A stretch of 64,000 nt of DNA from Lutjanus erythropterus (Eukaryota; Chordata; Actinopteri; Lutjaniformes; Lutjanidae). Under the pieces are notes generated by a model that did no database searches, was not told where the DNA came from, and worked only from the letters and a program-made list of their open reading frames with translations. Both the position numbers and the translations under genes were made by a program. The DNA is taken from assembly GCA_020091685.1 (NCBI GenBank), contig CM034591.1, positions 11,852,833 to 11,916,832 of the forward strand, given 5' to 3'. Below, piece after piece: positions 23,949-36,257 of the stretch (position 1 is its first letter; the number at the start of each line of letters is the position of its first letter).

Positions 23949-24991
23949 GTCAGATAACATACATCGCCTCGATTTCGCCCTCTAATAATCACTTGTTAAT
24001 TTGAGGGTTGAGCTAGGAGACTGTTCATCATATTTTTTGCATGAGTTTAATGATTCCTGTTTTTTCTTTGACTCTTCTTTTAACGTCAGCCTTCTCATTA
24101 TGAATGCTACTGAAGTCTATAAGCCCTGGGAATGCTGACTGCAGAAAAGAGAGTGAATTTGCTGCCTCTAAAGAGCTCCACATATAAAGAAGCGCAGCTG
24201 AATAAATAGGCTTTGCTGTACCATCAAAGTACAGGCATGTCTCTTCTCTGCTTCTCCACACTATACGGTACAGCCGTACCCATGCCTGAGCAGCACATTT
24301 GCTATTCAGCTCAGCTCTGACAGCCCTGTTAGCAATGACGAATTTGATGGACCATGGCGATCTCAATGTCACATCTCCAACCGGCTTTATCCATCTACTG
24401 TAAAAGGGAATCTGTGATTGTACAACCAAAGCAAGAGCCTCGTTTGTGTGAAATGATATAATGAAATGATACTGTAGCTTATATATATATGGCTTGTCAT
24501 AGATACAGACATCTATAAATAAGGAAAAGTAATCAAGCACAGTTGTCAGTTAGTAAATTTCAAGCTGTGTTTTGTTATTTGTTGTTTAGGATTTAGTTTC
24601 ATTGACCTTCATTACGGACTACAGAGGCAGGTTTCTGTCTTCAGATAGTGAATGAGGTCGTTACCATTTCCACCCACAGTAAAGAAAGGCATGCAGCTCA
24701 ACTCTGCAGGGCTATAATCACTCCATATATTATATATGCTCAGTAGTTTACTCTATAGTGAGCAGTAAATTGAGATTTTGGGCACTGACAGGTGTAGTGT
24801 TACATGACTGTAAATTTTGAGTCTGGAAAATCCAGTGCATTGCATTGTGGGATTGTTACTACAGTAGATGCCATGGACAGTACTTTTTTCTTTTTTTTAC
24901 CTTACTATGGGAGCTATGTTTATTGAGTATAAACCATGCACTCAGAATTTGGTCCCCAAAATAAATTGGCTGAGGGTAAATATAGTGCATC

Positions 24992-25015
24992 CAGTGGCCA
25001 CTTTATTAGGTGCAC
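24992..25015 (+). repeat. Dispersed repeat terminus (GTGGCCACTTTATTAGGT)
   Basis: Matches the end signature of a very common fish interspersed repeat. Only the terminus is recognised. A second relative is at about 35930. Confidence 0.5.
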
Positions 25016-25289
25016 TGCTATAATCAGGGCTACGGTTGTGCCATAAATTCTACCTTTACAGAGTTTACAATATTGAGTTTTTGTTGACATGGTTGGAAAT
25101 GTGTAAATTCAGTGTCATGTTTATTAATACAGTCCTAGTTAAAGCTGTGGTTGCACTGCATTATACTGAGAGGTGTTGTAGACTCTTCCCTATGAAGGAG
25201 GCAGAATATAAGAAACATCTCTAAAACGCCACTGATAGCTATAACCTCAATGTTGAGGCATCAAGGTTCAGTGTTTCTATTTTCAGTGC

Positions 25290-25691
25290 ACAGTAGGGCA
25301 AGTGTGCCAGAAATTTACTCATCCAAAGTCAGTTTTTACTTGCCCCAATACAAAATGTTTTATTAGTGGTTATTAAGTAACAACAAAGACTAAAGTTAAA
25401 TGTCATGTTTAACTGAGGGCTGCATTGTCTAAAAATGTCAGAAAATAGTGAAAAATATCATCGCAATTTTTTTTGTCAATCTAAAAGCCAAAGATCATAT
25501 GAGATTATTATGATAATAACTGAAGAAAAGAAGGAAATCTCCATATTTGAGAGGCTGAAATCTGCATTATCTGTCATTTTGCATGAAAATTAATCTTGGA
25601 TTTAATCGATTATCAAAACAGTTTAATAGTTTAATTCTTTTTTTCAGATTTACTTGCCTTGTGCAAGTAGGCAGTCCTTATTGTTGAACTT
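25290..25691 (-). mobile_element. MITE, family C, split by family A
   Basis: AGGGCAAGTGTGCCAGAAAT and TCAGTTTTTACTTGCCCC (left part) and CTTGTGCAAGTAGGCAGTCC ... TTATTGTTGAACTTTG (right part) match the family C pattern in reverse. Family A occupies about 25415-25640 between them. The order is opposite to that at 23.4 kb. Confidence 0.55.
25415..25640 (+). mobile_element. MITE, family A, inserted in family C
   Basis: AGGGCTGCATTGTCTAAAAA then TGTCAGAAAATAGTGAAAAA at the left, GATTTAATCGATTATCAAAA then CAGTTTAATAGTTTAATTC at the right. The left subterminal block is deleted. Confidence 0.6.
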
Positions 25692-25756
25692 TGGGCATTA
25701 GGGCTTTTCAAATTGCAGGAGATGCAGTATTTGTTAAAGGCAAAATGTGTGTCAAA

Positions 25757-26008
25757 AACATTTAAATGAATGAATGAATGTTCTGAGGCAGAGATCTCCA
25801 GTTCTACAAATCACATTCTCCAGATTTTGATTTGGTACAAATTCCTGCAAAAAAAATCACATCCTAGTCATTTTAACATGCTTTTCAATCCAAGTAAGTA
25901 TAATGATGTAAAAATGATCATTCCCTCCGATATCGCCAATTATATTGCCATTGCAATATCAGTCAAAGTAATTGCAATTAGATATTTTTCCAACAATGTT
26001 CAGCCCTA
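25757..26008 (+). mobile_element. hAT-type MITE, family B, degraded copy
   Basis: CTACAAATCACATTCTCCAG and GATGTAAAAATGATCATTCC align with the copies at 38.8, 48.8 and 58.2 kb. It ends with TTCAGCCCT. The first third is missing. Confidence 0.65.
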
Positions 26009-26631
26009 TTGGGCCTGTATCAACAACCCTATGATAGTATGAGCAGAAACTGAACATCATTGGCATCATGAAAGTAGACAGTTGTATTTGACGGATTGCT
26101 AGTTGTACATTTAGGGGGTGATTTTGATTTTGGACACAGTCTATGATTTGTTTTTCTCTTTAACTCTGTCATCGTAATTCCAAAATAAAACCACACAATG
26201 AAGAATTCTGTTTTCTTTGGCTTGCACTCAAGACTGAGGTTGATGATTCTGAAGAAAGATATTTGACTGTTGAATCTCATTCCCAGGTTGTCAAACACTG
26301 ACAATTTCGGTTGGAGGCTTGGGCAGATATGGGATTAAGACTTAACAATCAACTGTTTTACTGACGTGTGATTGGCTGTCACAAGCTAGAGTTTTCTAAA
26401 GCCTGAAAACAGAGTCGAGAAGTTTAGTTTTCTCTCAGACCATATGAATTACAGTATGAATAGAGGTTATTATAGACCTTTTGCCCAATGATGCCAAAAA
26501 TAAACTGCTTACCCCAGTTTGAAGGGTCCAACCTGAAATTAAGTTGTAAACAATCCTACCCAATATGTCAGTGTCCACCAGCCATGTGAATGTAGAACAT
26601 AGCTACGCCTGAGCTGTGAACGACACACACT

Positions 26632-27919
26632 CAGGGCCAGATGTATAAACAAGCATATGCACAAAAACACGCATACCCCGCTTCCAACACATTAATTAGT
26701 ATTTATAAAACAGCATTGGGAATATGTGCATCTTTTATGCATTTGTAAAATGATGAAGTGGAAATTATTTTACCTTAATTGTGAAGCACTTACATAATTA
26801 AGTAATCTAACTTAAGTAATCATTGCTTTCCTTTGATGTTTCACTAAAAATATGACTTTACATAATGGTTTATGTATGTGATGATTTAATGATTATTTGC
26901 AAAAACAAGTGCTATAAATGCTCACATTCATGGGTAATGACAGATACTCTGACATTATTAGAGAACCTTCCCAATGCGACACAGTCGGTGAAATTGCACT
27001 GCTTATTTTGCTGTTCTTATCGTTTATTGAAAGATTGGTGGAGCTGGCAGACGTATTGATGTGCAAACATGTGATGAAGGTCATGTCTGCATTCTGAGAG
27101 AGGAAAGCTGGTTCCCACACATAGAGCTGTCATAATCAGGGAATTTTAGTTGCTAAAATTGTTTAGTTGTCAAATAATTACTGATTTAATTGTCTTTTTC
27201 TGTTCATTTTATGCCACTGTTATAGTATTAGCCCAGTACATTTCTAAACACAAATTAAACAGATTAAAAAATTGCACAGAGCAGATATGACAAAAACAAT
27301 AATTTAAATATGCATAGCTTATCAGTGAAATGAACAGTACTAATAATCAAAATAAACAATGCACTGTGGCCACAACCATTAAGCAAATTTACTGAAAATC
27401 TGCAAAAGAAAATGCAAAGTAATCCATCCACCACTATTTTGCGAATATTAGAAGATAAGGGCCTCAAAATAAACATTTGGTGGCGCCAGTCCTCCACTTA
27501 GGTGCCATTAAACCATGGGGGAACAACAAGCTGATTTAAAGAGCGCCACTCAAACTTGAAGCGATAGAAAACAATGTCAAAATAGTTATGCAAATGGGCC
27601 ATTGAGTTACTTTCATCCAGCTGTTTTTATACAGATAAACAGAAACGATTAACGAGAATGCAAAATGATTTCAGTCAGTTCCAATAATCACAATTAGGCC
27701 ATTATTTTAAATAATAATAATAATTATTATTATAATAATGTGACAGGCCTACCAATACATAGGACCTGTTCCACAATGAGTGATATTGATAAAACAAAAG
27801 CTTTGCGCACACAAAGCTTTAGAAGTCGCAAAAAAAAAGAACCAATAAGTTTATTTGTGTCCTTTGTGTATACACAGTTTTAGTCGTGAACCCACACAAA
27901 GTTTTATGCATCTGGCCCT
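26632..27919 (+). mobile_element. DNA transposon remnant with GGCCAGATGTAT ends
   Basis: CAGGGCCAGATGTATAAACA at the left and GTTTTATGCATCTGGCCCTT at the right are inverted partners about 1.29 kb apart. The ends resemble a fish DNA transposon family of the AGGGCCAGATGTATCAAA type. No transposase is recognisable. A smaller hAT-like element (27122-27751) lies inside. Confidence 0.6.
27122..27751 (+). mobile_element. hAT-type MITE (TAGGCCTGTCA-) nested in the previous element
   Basis: The left end TAGAGCTGTCATAATC and the right end ATAATGTGACAGGCCTA are inverted. The flanks CCCACACA and CCAATACA agree at 6 of 8 positions, as an aged target duplication would. An AT palindrome (27702-27740, ATAATAATAATTATTATTAT) sits near the right end. 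Confidence 0.6.
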
Positions 27920-29378
27920 TTATTTGTTTCTACCAGTTTGGCTCACATCTCACAATTATTCACCATTAACACAAAATGAAAGTGTCATAGATTTCATGTC
28001 ATTACATAAAAGTGAACTAATCACGGTGTTAGCGTACACAGAGGGAGCAAAGAGACTTCTTCAAACACTCTCTTCTTCTGAAATGCTTCCAGTGGACATT
28101 TGGACCATGGCAGAAGTGTTAGAGCCAAGCCACATGGACATTCTGGGTTACAAACCGAGTTATGAGCTGATAGACTTGTGAACAGTGTCAAAGAACTGGC
28201 ATGGCCTTTTTGAACAATCTGTAAAACTAGAAGAGTACACCAAAATCACAAGCAAACAGTGGTATAATAGCCTGAATTCCATCAACACATTCCCGTGCGG
28301 CCGTCTAAACATATATGACGTAGGACAGACTGAAAGGGAAGGAAATGGCCCAAGAGCTGCAGAGAGAGGTTGAAAGGATTTATTCCAAAGTAATTACAGA
28401 GAAGGGAGAAAACAGAAGATTGACAGGACACTGCTGCCCTGACAGGAGCAATAATTTGCTTGGAAAGGCCACTTACAGGTAACTGCAGAATATAGCAAAG
28501 ACAAGGTCTACTAGAAAGAGCCATTTTTACAGCACTTCTCAAGGCTTGTACCTTTCCTATTGCAAGACATTGGGAAATGATTCTGAATGACCCTACAGAC
28601 TCGACATTTCTGGTATATATAAAATTTCACAACAGAATCTTGATTATCTCTGCTGTGAGTTATAAGGACTTGACTTGTTTTTCTTAAGTTGAATATGGAA
28701 GTGTGAGATGTTTAAACCAAAGACAGGATTAAAGTCTCCCTCAAGGTCAACAACCTATTTTCTGTGACTGAAGGAAGCACATATTGCACTAGACATGTTA
28801 TCAGGCTAAATCTAATCTTGTTGCAAAGTGATGTTTAATTCTCTCACTGGAACAGGAGTGCCATTATTAAATCAACATGTTTGTCTAAGAGTCACACCCA
28901 GATAAAACAGTGTGCCTTTGTGTCTTTCAGTGGGAACTGGATGTTTCTGTAATTATTCCAGCAAAGACCGCTGGTGATCTAATCATTTCATTATGAACAT
29001 GACCTTAGATTCCTCCAGAGAGGAATGAATGAAAAACGCTTCCTCTCCCACACAGAAATCATAGCACTACTCTTCTTCCTGCCTCCGTCCCCTCTTCTTT
29101 GTGAGGAACCAACGTCTTTCCGTCCCCATATCCTCGTTGCTGTTCCCCTCCCAGCAGAGGACAGACTGGAAACAGAAAGTAAATCTGGAGGAGGGTTGCG
29201 AAATTCTGAGAATGTTCAAGGTGGAAACGTTCCATGGGAATTAACAGGAAATAACAGGATTTCGGCTCTTTACTGCATATCTGTGGCTTGTTACCAATAG
29301 CCAGCATTAACTACAAGCATTTAAGGACTGTGAATACAAAACAACTATTGCAGAACCATGTTAACTGTGTGTTCACAG

Positions 29379-29470
29379 TAGGGTCGGGTGATGTCTACTA
29401 AATTTGCATATGAGTGTCCACAGTGAAACATTGCAATTAGCATTGATATCGTTTGTTTTATTTGCACCTA
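29379..29470 (+). mobile_element. Possible MITE terminus (TAGGGTCGGGTGATGT-)
   Basis: TAGGGTCGGGTGATGTCTAC resembles a fish MITE end. No inverted partner was found. Confidence 0.35.
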
Positions 29471-30010
29471 AATTAAAAATGCTTTCACTGGTCAGAATAT
29501 GTTGTCATTAATTAAGTTGTCTTTCCTCTAGTAAATCAGTTGCAATCTATCATGTACACTATAGAGCTTGAGAACATAGAATCCTGTGAGAATAGGACCC
29601 TGGGAACGCATATACTTAGAGCTGAGGAACTTTTGCCATGTTCCAATTATGTGCCATTTAAATCTAGGGAATACAGGAATGACCTTGTATAATTTGCTTT
29701 AGGTTATGATCTGCTGATTGACTGAAGTATCATTAAAATATATAAATATAATATATTGACTCCAGTGAACACATGCTGTCCTTTGGCTCAGACAGTGCAG
29801 TAGTGTTAGCAGTAGTGTTACAGGAGAATGTTCTGTGCCTGCAGAGGATTGTAATTTAACTGAATTTATATTTAATGGATTATTGAAAAATTATCTGTGA
29901 TGTGATAAGATGGCAGAGTGTGCTGCTGAATGCAGTGTATGGTTAGAATTCAGTGAAATGGGTATACTTTAAACCCAGATATGTAAGATCTAGTATTGCT
30001 TTTTTATGTG

Positions 30011-30023
30011 CCCCCCCCCCCCC
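30011..30023 (+). repeat. C13 homopolymer
   Basis: Thirteen consecutive C in an AT-rich neighbourhood. Confidence 0.97.
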
Positions 30024-31048
30024 AAATGACTTCCCTATTAAAAAGTCTGATTTTTATATTAAAATTTTGCCAAAAATTCAGAGCTTAATTTGGAATGTTT
30101 CCAAGAATTTGCAGACCATTTGCAGCCCTCACCTTGAGTAAGTCGAAATTTCAATATTCCAGTTCAGTTTCCAAATCTTCAGCTGCTTCTTTTTCCACAC
30201 AGAGTTAAGAAGCAGTGGTGCCAGACGTTATAGCACGGAGCGGCACGGACATGTAGCTTACTTATTAATGCAGTAAATGCGGTCTGCATTTGAACATTAC
30301 TGGAAGTGAGACAACTGAGTTTGCCTTACTTGAGTGTGCCTGTTAAGATAAATGACCTGAAACATTTTGGTGTCCCACTTTCCCCCTTTTTTTCTATTTT
30401 TGTCCCTCTCGTGCTATCTGTCTTTTCAGTCAGAAGTCTTGACATTTTAAGAGCAAGTCTCTCTGATTGAGGAATAATGATATATGCAGAACTCCGAGAG
30501 GAGAAGAATAACCTCTGCCACCCTTTCTCTCTCAGAAGGCCTTTGTTCCCATGTCTTTATTTCTTCATTCCGTCATATCTGCTGGAGATTGAGCGATATA
30601 TACCATCAAAGCCTTTTTGAAGCTTCCCACTCTCTTCCAAAATCCTTTTGATTTCCGACAGCATGAGCTGCTTAATATTCCAAACTAGTCTGTGGCCTTT
30701 TCAGAGAACTAACAAGGTTCTGAAGATGCAAGTCTTGTCTTCATGTGAAAGGCAGCTGGGGCACGGCCCTCTGCTTTTCCAGAGCTCACACCGAGGTGTC
30801 TGTGCTACTAACAAGTTCAAAGCTGTTCGTCAGATACACAGGCCGCTAGGACATGTTCTCGTGTCACTGTTCTTTCTGTACTTTGCCTGCAAGAGTTCTA
30901 ACCCACTGTCCTTTCTCAGACAAAAATATGCTTTCCTGCACTCTGGATATGGTGCTTTATTTTTGTTTTGTTTCTTGTGTCAGAGGAGTCAGGAAACAAT
31001 AGTTTGTGTTTGTTGTGATTTGTTAAAAATGTCACATTTGATTTAAAT

Positions 31049-31310
31049 CAGGAGCCTGCAACCTTTACTATCAAAAGAGACATTTTCGGCCAAAAAAAGA
31101 AAAGGAGCGTCTGGAGCCGCATCCATTAAATTCCCTATATTTCTTGCAGACTTATCCTTTGTTGGATTTGGCATCCAAAGCTAGCCTAAGGAGACATAAG
31201 ACTAGCTATCTGCAAAAATATAGACGAAAAGGCGTGTGACAGTCAACATAAATAAAACATTATCAACATGTCTCCACTTCCTCCTACTGTACAAAAGTGA
31301 AGCCAAAAAA
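31049..31310 (+). mobile_element. hAT-type element fragment (CAGGGGTCGGCAACC family)
   Basis: CAGGAGCCTGCAACCTTTAC then TATCAAAAGAGACATTTT is the recognisable left end of a widespread hAT family, and GTCTGGAGCCGCATCC follows in its usual place. The right end was not found. Confidence 0.55.
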
Positions 31311-31389
31311 TTTCAAACACAGGCGCTGTCACCTTGCGCTGGTGACATCATTTAGAGCCAGCGTCTGCGTAGTAGTGATGTAATAACAG

Positions 31390-31720
31390 AATCTTGATCC
31401 GCATTTGATCAGCACTGCCTAGTTTTACAGTTTAATCTGAGTTTTGAGAGGCTCCATCAGAAACCAAAAACACAATGGCAGCTGCCTGGTTCCAATCTTT
31501 TTTGTATTGCAGCTAGACTGTGCACTAAAACATGTTTCATGAAAGAAATTTAAGCGAAAAATTGGTAATGTAAATCTATATTTGATCAATATTATCTAGT
31601 CTGACAGTCTGATCTGAGTTTTGTGAGCCCTGTATTTTGCACTGGACAGACCCTCTAAGAATGACTTGTCAATCACATGGGAGCTCCGCCCTGAAGCACA
31701 CCCTGCTTATTCGTCTTTTA
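31390..31720 (+). repeat. Dispersed repeat with an internal duplication
   Basis: 31394-31452 and 31572-31632 are related, both carrying ATTTGATCA...CTAGT...CAGT.TGATCTGAGTTTTG-like sequence at about 180-bp spacing. The GAGCTCCGCCCTGAAGCA stretch after the second looks like part of a known fish repeat. No element ends were placed. Confidence 0.45.
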
Positions 31721-33424
31721 CTTTAAATCGGACTACAGTTTACAAAATGAACATCATACTGTATTAAAAAAAGACTTGAAACTAGTGATTGAAACCAAAA
31801 ACACCACAGACGAACTTCATCTAACAGCAAAATTACATATCTATGGTAAATTAAGTCTCCTTTGGACACTACTTTGGTGCTTGGAAGTTTACTTTTGCAT
31901 ACTGAATGAGCTAATGAATATTCCTGTGCCTTAACTGGTGTATTTCTGTTGCTAAAGGTTGTTGTGTGTTTATATTTCTTTGCTGCTTCTGTGACTTATT
32001 GCTGGAATCTCATGGTATAGTCTCTCCATCGCCAGCTTTTGCCTAGAAGCATGAAAGCAGAGTTCACTGCAGAGAGCACCACAGAGTCTTGACAGTCACC
32101 AAGGGTATTTGCTCAGCTTCCAAAAACTTCCAAACTCTTATTTACTTTCATCTTGGCTGCTTCTTCTTGCAAGCTTGCCTTTGCTGCCTCCCACTCCAAG
32201 TCTCATCTTCTCATCCTGTTTCTTCAGTTTAGAGTTGAAGAGGAAAGCAGGAGTGGCTCTCAGAGACGCTTCAGTTTTCAAGTTCCTCTGTTTTTGAACT
32301 GTGTTTGTGCACCGACTCCACCCGCCTCTCCAGAGCCTGGTGGTGCTTGTCGCCTCGGCCTTGAAATGTGTCACTCTAACGCTGATATTACCATGATCTA
32401 ATGACTGAATACAAAAAAAGAGCTTAGTCTGTCTTTGAATTTAAAGGTTAACTAACCAATGGTGCTACAGTTGAACTTCTGAACTATGAAGAGTTTTAGG
32501 AAATTTACAAATAGAAAATGGTCTGTGCATGGGAAAGAGGAAAGCAAACAGTGAGTGAACAGCTGCTGTAAGTCCCTGCAACAAGCACGCATTTCTTCAC
32601 AGGCACAATAAAGCCTCTAAATGTATGCAAAGTACCACAAAATAACATCAGAATTTACTGTCTATATTCCTGAACACTTGTGACAGCCACAACGCATCTC
32701 TCAGCATGTGATGCAGGACCACTGAAACCCTCTTTGTTCGCTAAATCCAGTGTGAAAATTACCCTAATGTTTTGAGGGTTGAGAGAGGTTGGCATGGGGC
32801 CCATGCTTTAGGAGAATATGCCTAGCATTGGTGGCTAGCTTAGGCCCCGAGGTTTGTGGCTTTTTAAGTGTGCTCACTGATTGGACTTTGGTAAAAGAGT
32901 CACGTTGGCTGAAATAAGAGGTTTGTAAATCAGAGATTGAGGGATTTACTTTTTGGTGGGGTTAAGTGAAGATCTTTGTTTTGGCCTCTTGATTTTTGGT
33001 CTATGCATATCTCTGTGATTTAAAGATCATTATTTATGTAGAAGCATTGTATTGTTTCATTACAGGCTGTAAGATGTACCCCAGATCGACTGATTTTTAT
33101 CAGTTTTGACAGGTCATTATGAATAGATAATGAACAAGAACGTCAATTACCTTTTTAAAAGTGTCTGCTTTATTTAACCTTTTGATAACGTAATGTAAAT
33201 TAGCCTGAAAAGAGACCCCTTCCCTTTTGTGTCCCATCCAATAACTGATTTAATCTTCTAACTGTAGCATTTTGCTTCACACAGATTGTCCACACCATCA
33301 CTGTATTGGTTTTGACTTTGCATGCAGATGTGTCTCTTCCAAACACTTCTTTTTGATCATAATTGTATGTAGGAAGACGGCACCTGGAAAAAGAGCAGGC
33401 ACGTATCTTGGTACTGAACTGTAA

Positions 33425-33465
33425 TGGAACTGCAGCAACTAGTCGATTAATTGATTTTAGACTTT
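33425..33465 (+). mobile_element. Family A terminal scrap
   Basis: CTGCAGCAACTAGTCGATTA then ATTGATTTTAG resembles the terminal 35 bp of family A. No other end was seen. Confidence 0.35.
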
Positions 33466-34242
33466 TTACTGCTGCTTGGACAAAATCAGCAAGATATCCT
33501 CCCGCTTGGACAAATTGGAAATGACATTTATTCATGATTTCTTTTTTTAATCATTTTGGGGGCTAGAGGATTCATTGATTAAGCAAAGGTTATGTATGTG
33601 AGATTCTGAACGTTGATATAGAAAAAAGACAATTTCCTATGTATGTGAAGATATAGTGGAGTAATAGGATCCTGAGCAGAGAATGAAGTCACACTGCCTG
33701 AGTGTCTGTTGTGATTGGAGCTTCTCTACTCCTTGTATTGGTAGCTGTTCTGACTGCATGAGTATGGAGTATGTTAGTGCATGTAAAAGTGTTTTTACTG
33801 TCTGAAATTTTTACTTTTAATACTACAGATAATTAATACTGTCAGTTACATTCTGTACATTTCATGGAGGTTGTAACAACAATGTAAGGCTACTGTTTCA
33901 AAATCAAAGACTAATCAGAGCATTTTAAGAGAATAAATGCACAACATTGAAATATTTTGTTTATTTGTATTATGTTTGAGAGCTCCCCCTAAATATCTAA
34001 ATATCCTTGAATAGGCTTTCAGGTCTCTGTAATGTGAACCGTGTCTGCAAGGTTTTTGTCAGTGGAGTTTGGGCTGATCCACCAATTTATTTTGGTTTAA
34101 GATGCTGCTGCTGCAGTGTGACATCTAGGGGCAGTTGGTGTTGCATGAAGAACCTTAAAGAAAATCTGCAGCTTGATCGTTAATAAAAAATAGTAGTAAG
34201 TTGCAACCTAAACTTTAATTAAATTAAGAATTAAAATCTTAC

Positions 34243-34612
34243 AGGTTTATTGTGTAACATTTACAGGGGATTTATTGTCAGAATATGGCAGAAATGGAAT
34301 ATAATATTCATAAAAATGTTTTCATTAGCGTATAATCACCTGAAAATAAGAATTATTGTGTATTTGTTACCTTAGAGTGAGCCATTTATATCTGCATAGG
34401 GTGCGGGTCCTCCTTCACAGTGTTTTACCACCATGTTTCTACAGTAGCCCAGAACAGACAAACCAAACACCACAGACAAGAGTTTTTTGCAAGTTTTGCA
34501 GCCACCATAGTAGGTTTTGCTACACACTTGGAAGTGGAAGGTGAAACAAGGTTTTTGCAATCTGCAAGCTCACTGCTAGATGCCACAAAACCCTACACAC
34601 TGGTCCTTTAAA
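34243..34612 (-). mobile_element. Dispersed element ending in CACACTGGTCCTTTAA
   Basis: ATGGCAGAAATGGAATATAA, TATAATCACCTGAAAATAAG, ACCTTAGAGTGAGCCATTTA and ACAGTAGCCCAGAACAGACA are landmarks of a repeat I know from many percomorph genomes. Its right end is CCCTACACACTGGTCCTTTA, and TTTATTGTGTAACATTTA at the left is a decayed inverted partner. Its DNA-transposon class is inferred from the inverted ends. Confidence 0.65.
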
Positions 34613-35929
34613 CATTAAAGCTGATAGTTGTATTTAATCTGAAAATATCTGGTGTGAGTGTGTGTCTGTGTGTGAACAAGCAGAGGCACAGTTGATGTGA
34701 TGTCTAATAAGAAGTGATCGCATTTAATCAGGTCGCTCCAGCTCTGCAAGCAGAAATCTCAATTAAACAAGCTCTTCACTTTGCAGACTCAGAGTTCTTG
34801 GATATTGCTCTGGGCATCAGATGGTCAATGATGGCTGGCACTGTGGTAGTATCAGTGGTGCGATCATTCAATGTTTGGCCAGCCATTGACTCCCCAGAGA
34901 AAATGGATGTATTATGAATGCCCAACAGATGGGTCTCCATCTCTCTTTTTACCCGGACTACAAGTCCTGATAGATGGCTGCTTGTGTCAGGATGGCAGCA
35001 AATGAGGAGCGACTAAAATAATTAATGACCTAATATGATTCTCAGTCAAGCCGCCGTAAAAGAAATATCCTCAGCCTAATGTTCAAAATGTATTCACAGG
35101 AGAGAGCCATAAAGTTGATGTTCGTGATTCATATGCAGGGTGTCAACCCCTTGCTTAAGAAAGGTCGATTAAATGGGACAATATGTAAAGGCTATGAAAA
35201 TGGTGTCAGCACAGTGCTAAGCTTTCAGAGCCACATGGTAAGCCACCTTGAAGAGGAGCTGGAGTTCTCCTTGGCTCTCACTGCCCTTGATTACACATCC
35301 TTAAGAGATTATTTCTATAACTCATACTTTGCCCTAGTTCAACTTCAACTGACAAGTTCCAATATAAAAATCTCTTCAAAAAAAGAGGCTCTTCAACATC
35401 CAGTTTGATGTTATTTCAGGTTCTTTTAACATGTCAGCAAATAAGCTGTTTAGTTTTCTCCGGCAGTGATTGTCAGCTTTAGTTCATGGCCACTGAAGGT
35501 ACTCATTCCTGATAGAAGAGGACTTAGGTAACATTTATCAGACCACCTTAAACACAGTCCGTAAACAGAGTCAGTCATAATCGACTCTGTTTTTGGATGG
35601 TACACTTTTTAAAAGATAATAAATGTTTTTCATAAAACCACACCAGACTAAAACATTTTTCACTATCAAATAAAGCACAGTAAACAGAGCACACTTTGTT
35701 TTAAAAGAAATATCTTTAGGCATAGTTTCCTCCCTAACGTTTGTTAGCAGAGTCGCTAATCAATCGCCTGCTGAGCTAAATCAGACAGATCCTGATGCAC
35801 TGCATTTAATTGTCAATGTAGTTACCAGATGACGGTCTAAGAAGTCGCCTCGTTTATTAAGCACATGGCCTTCGCTGTGTGATGAAGCACCACTGACTGT
35901 TTTCTTTGAAGCCTATTAAGTTAATATTA

Positions 35930-36230
35930 CACTCACTAGCCAGTTTATTAAGTATACTTAGTATGCTAAAAATCTTTTTCTTTCATAAGTCTTCATGTAG
36001 AGTTTTAGTTGAAATTACCTTCACATTTTGAAGCGGTGCTGTTGAACTGAATTGTTCATTACATTATACATAGAGATGTGTATGTCATTTATCCTACTAT
36101 TTGTCAGTATATCAGCACACAATCATCAATTTCACCAAAACATGAACATAATTACCTTCATGCAGGTAGGATTTATTGCAGGACTGTTGTATTAGTATTA
36201 ATTTGATATACTCAACAAACCAAGAACTGA
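35930..36230 (+). repeat. Dispersed repeat related to the GTGGCCACTTTATTAGGT type
   Basis: CACTAGCCAGTTTATTAAGT at the left resembles the terminus at 24992. CTTCATGCAGGTAGGATTTA near 36160 looks like internal sequence of the same common fish repeat. Boundaries are approximate. Confidence 0.4.
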
Positions 36231-36257
36231 GTGCATGTTTTGTAAAGATGTACAAAT

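Noticed and set aside
30648-31046. 132-codon frame in intron 1
   Set aside because: Cys/Phe-rich without domain features, and it ends just before a hAT fragment. Probably chance.
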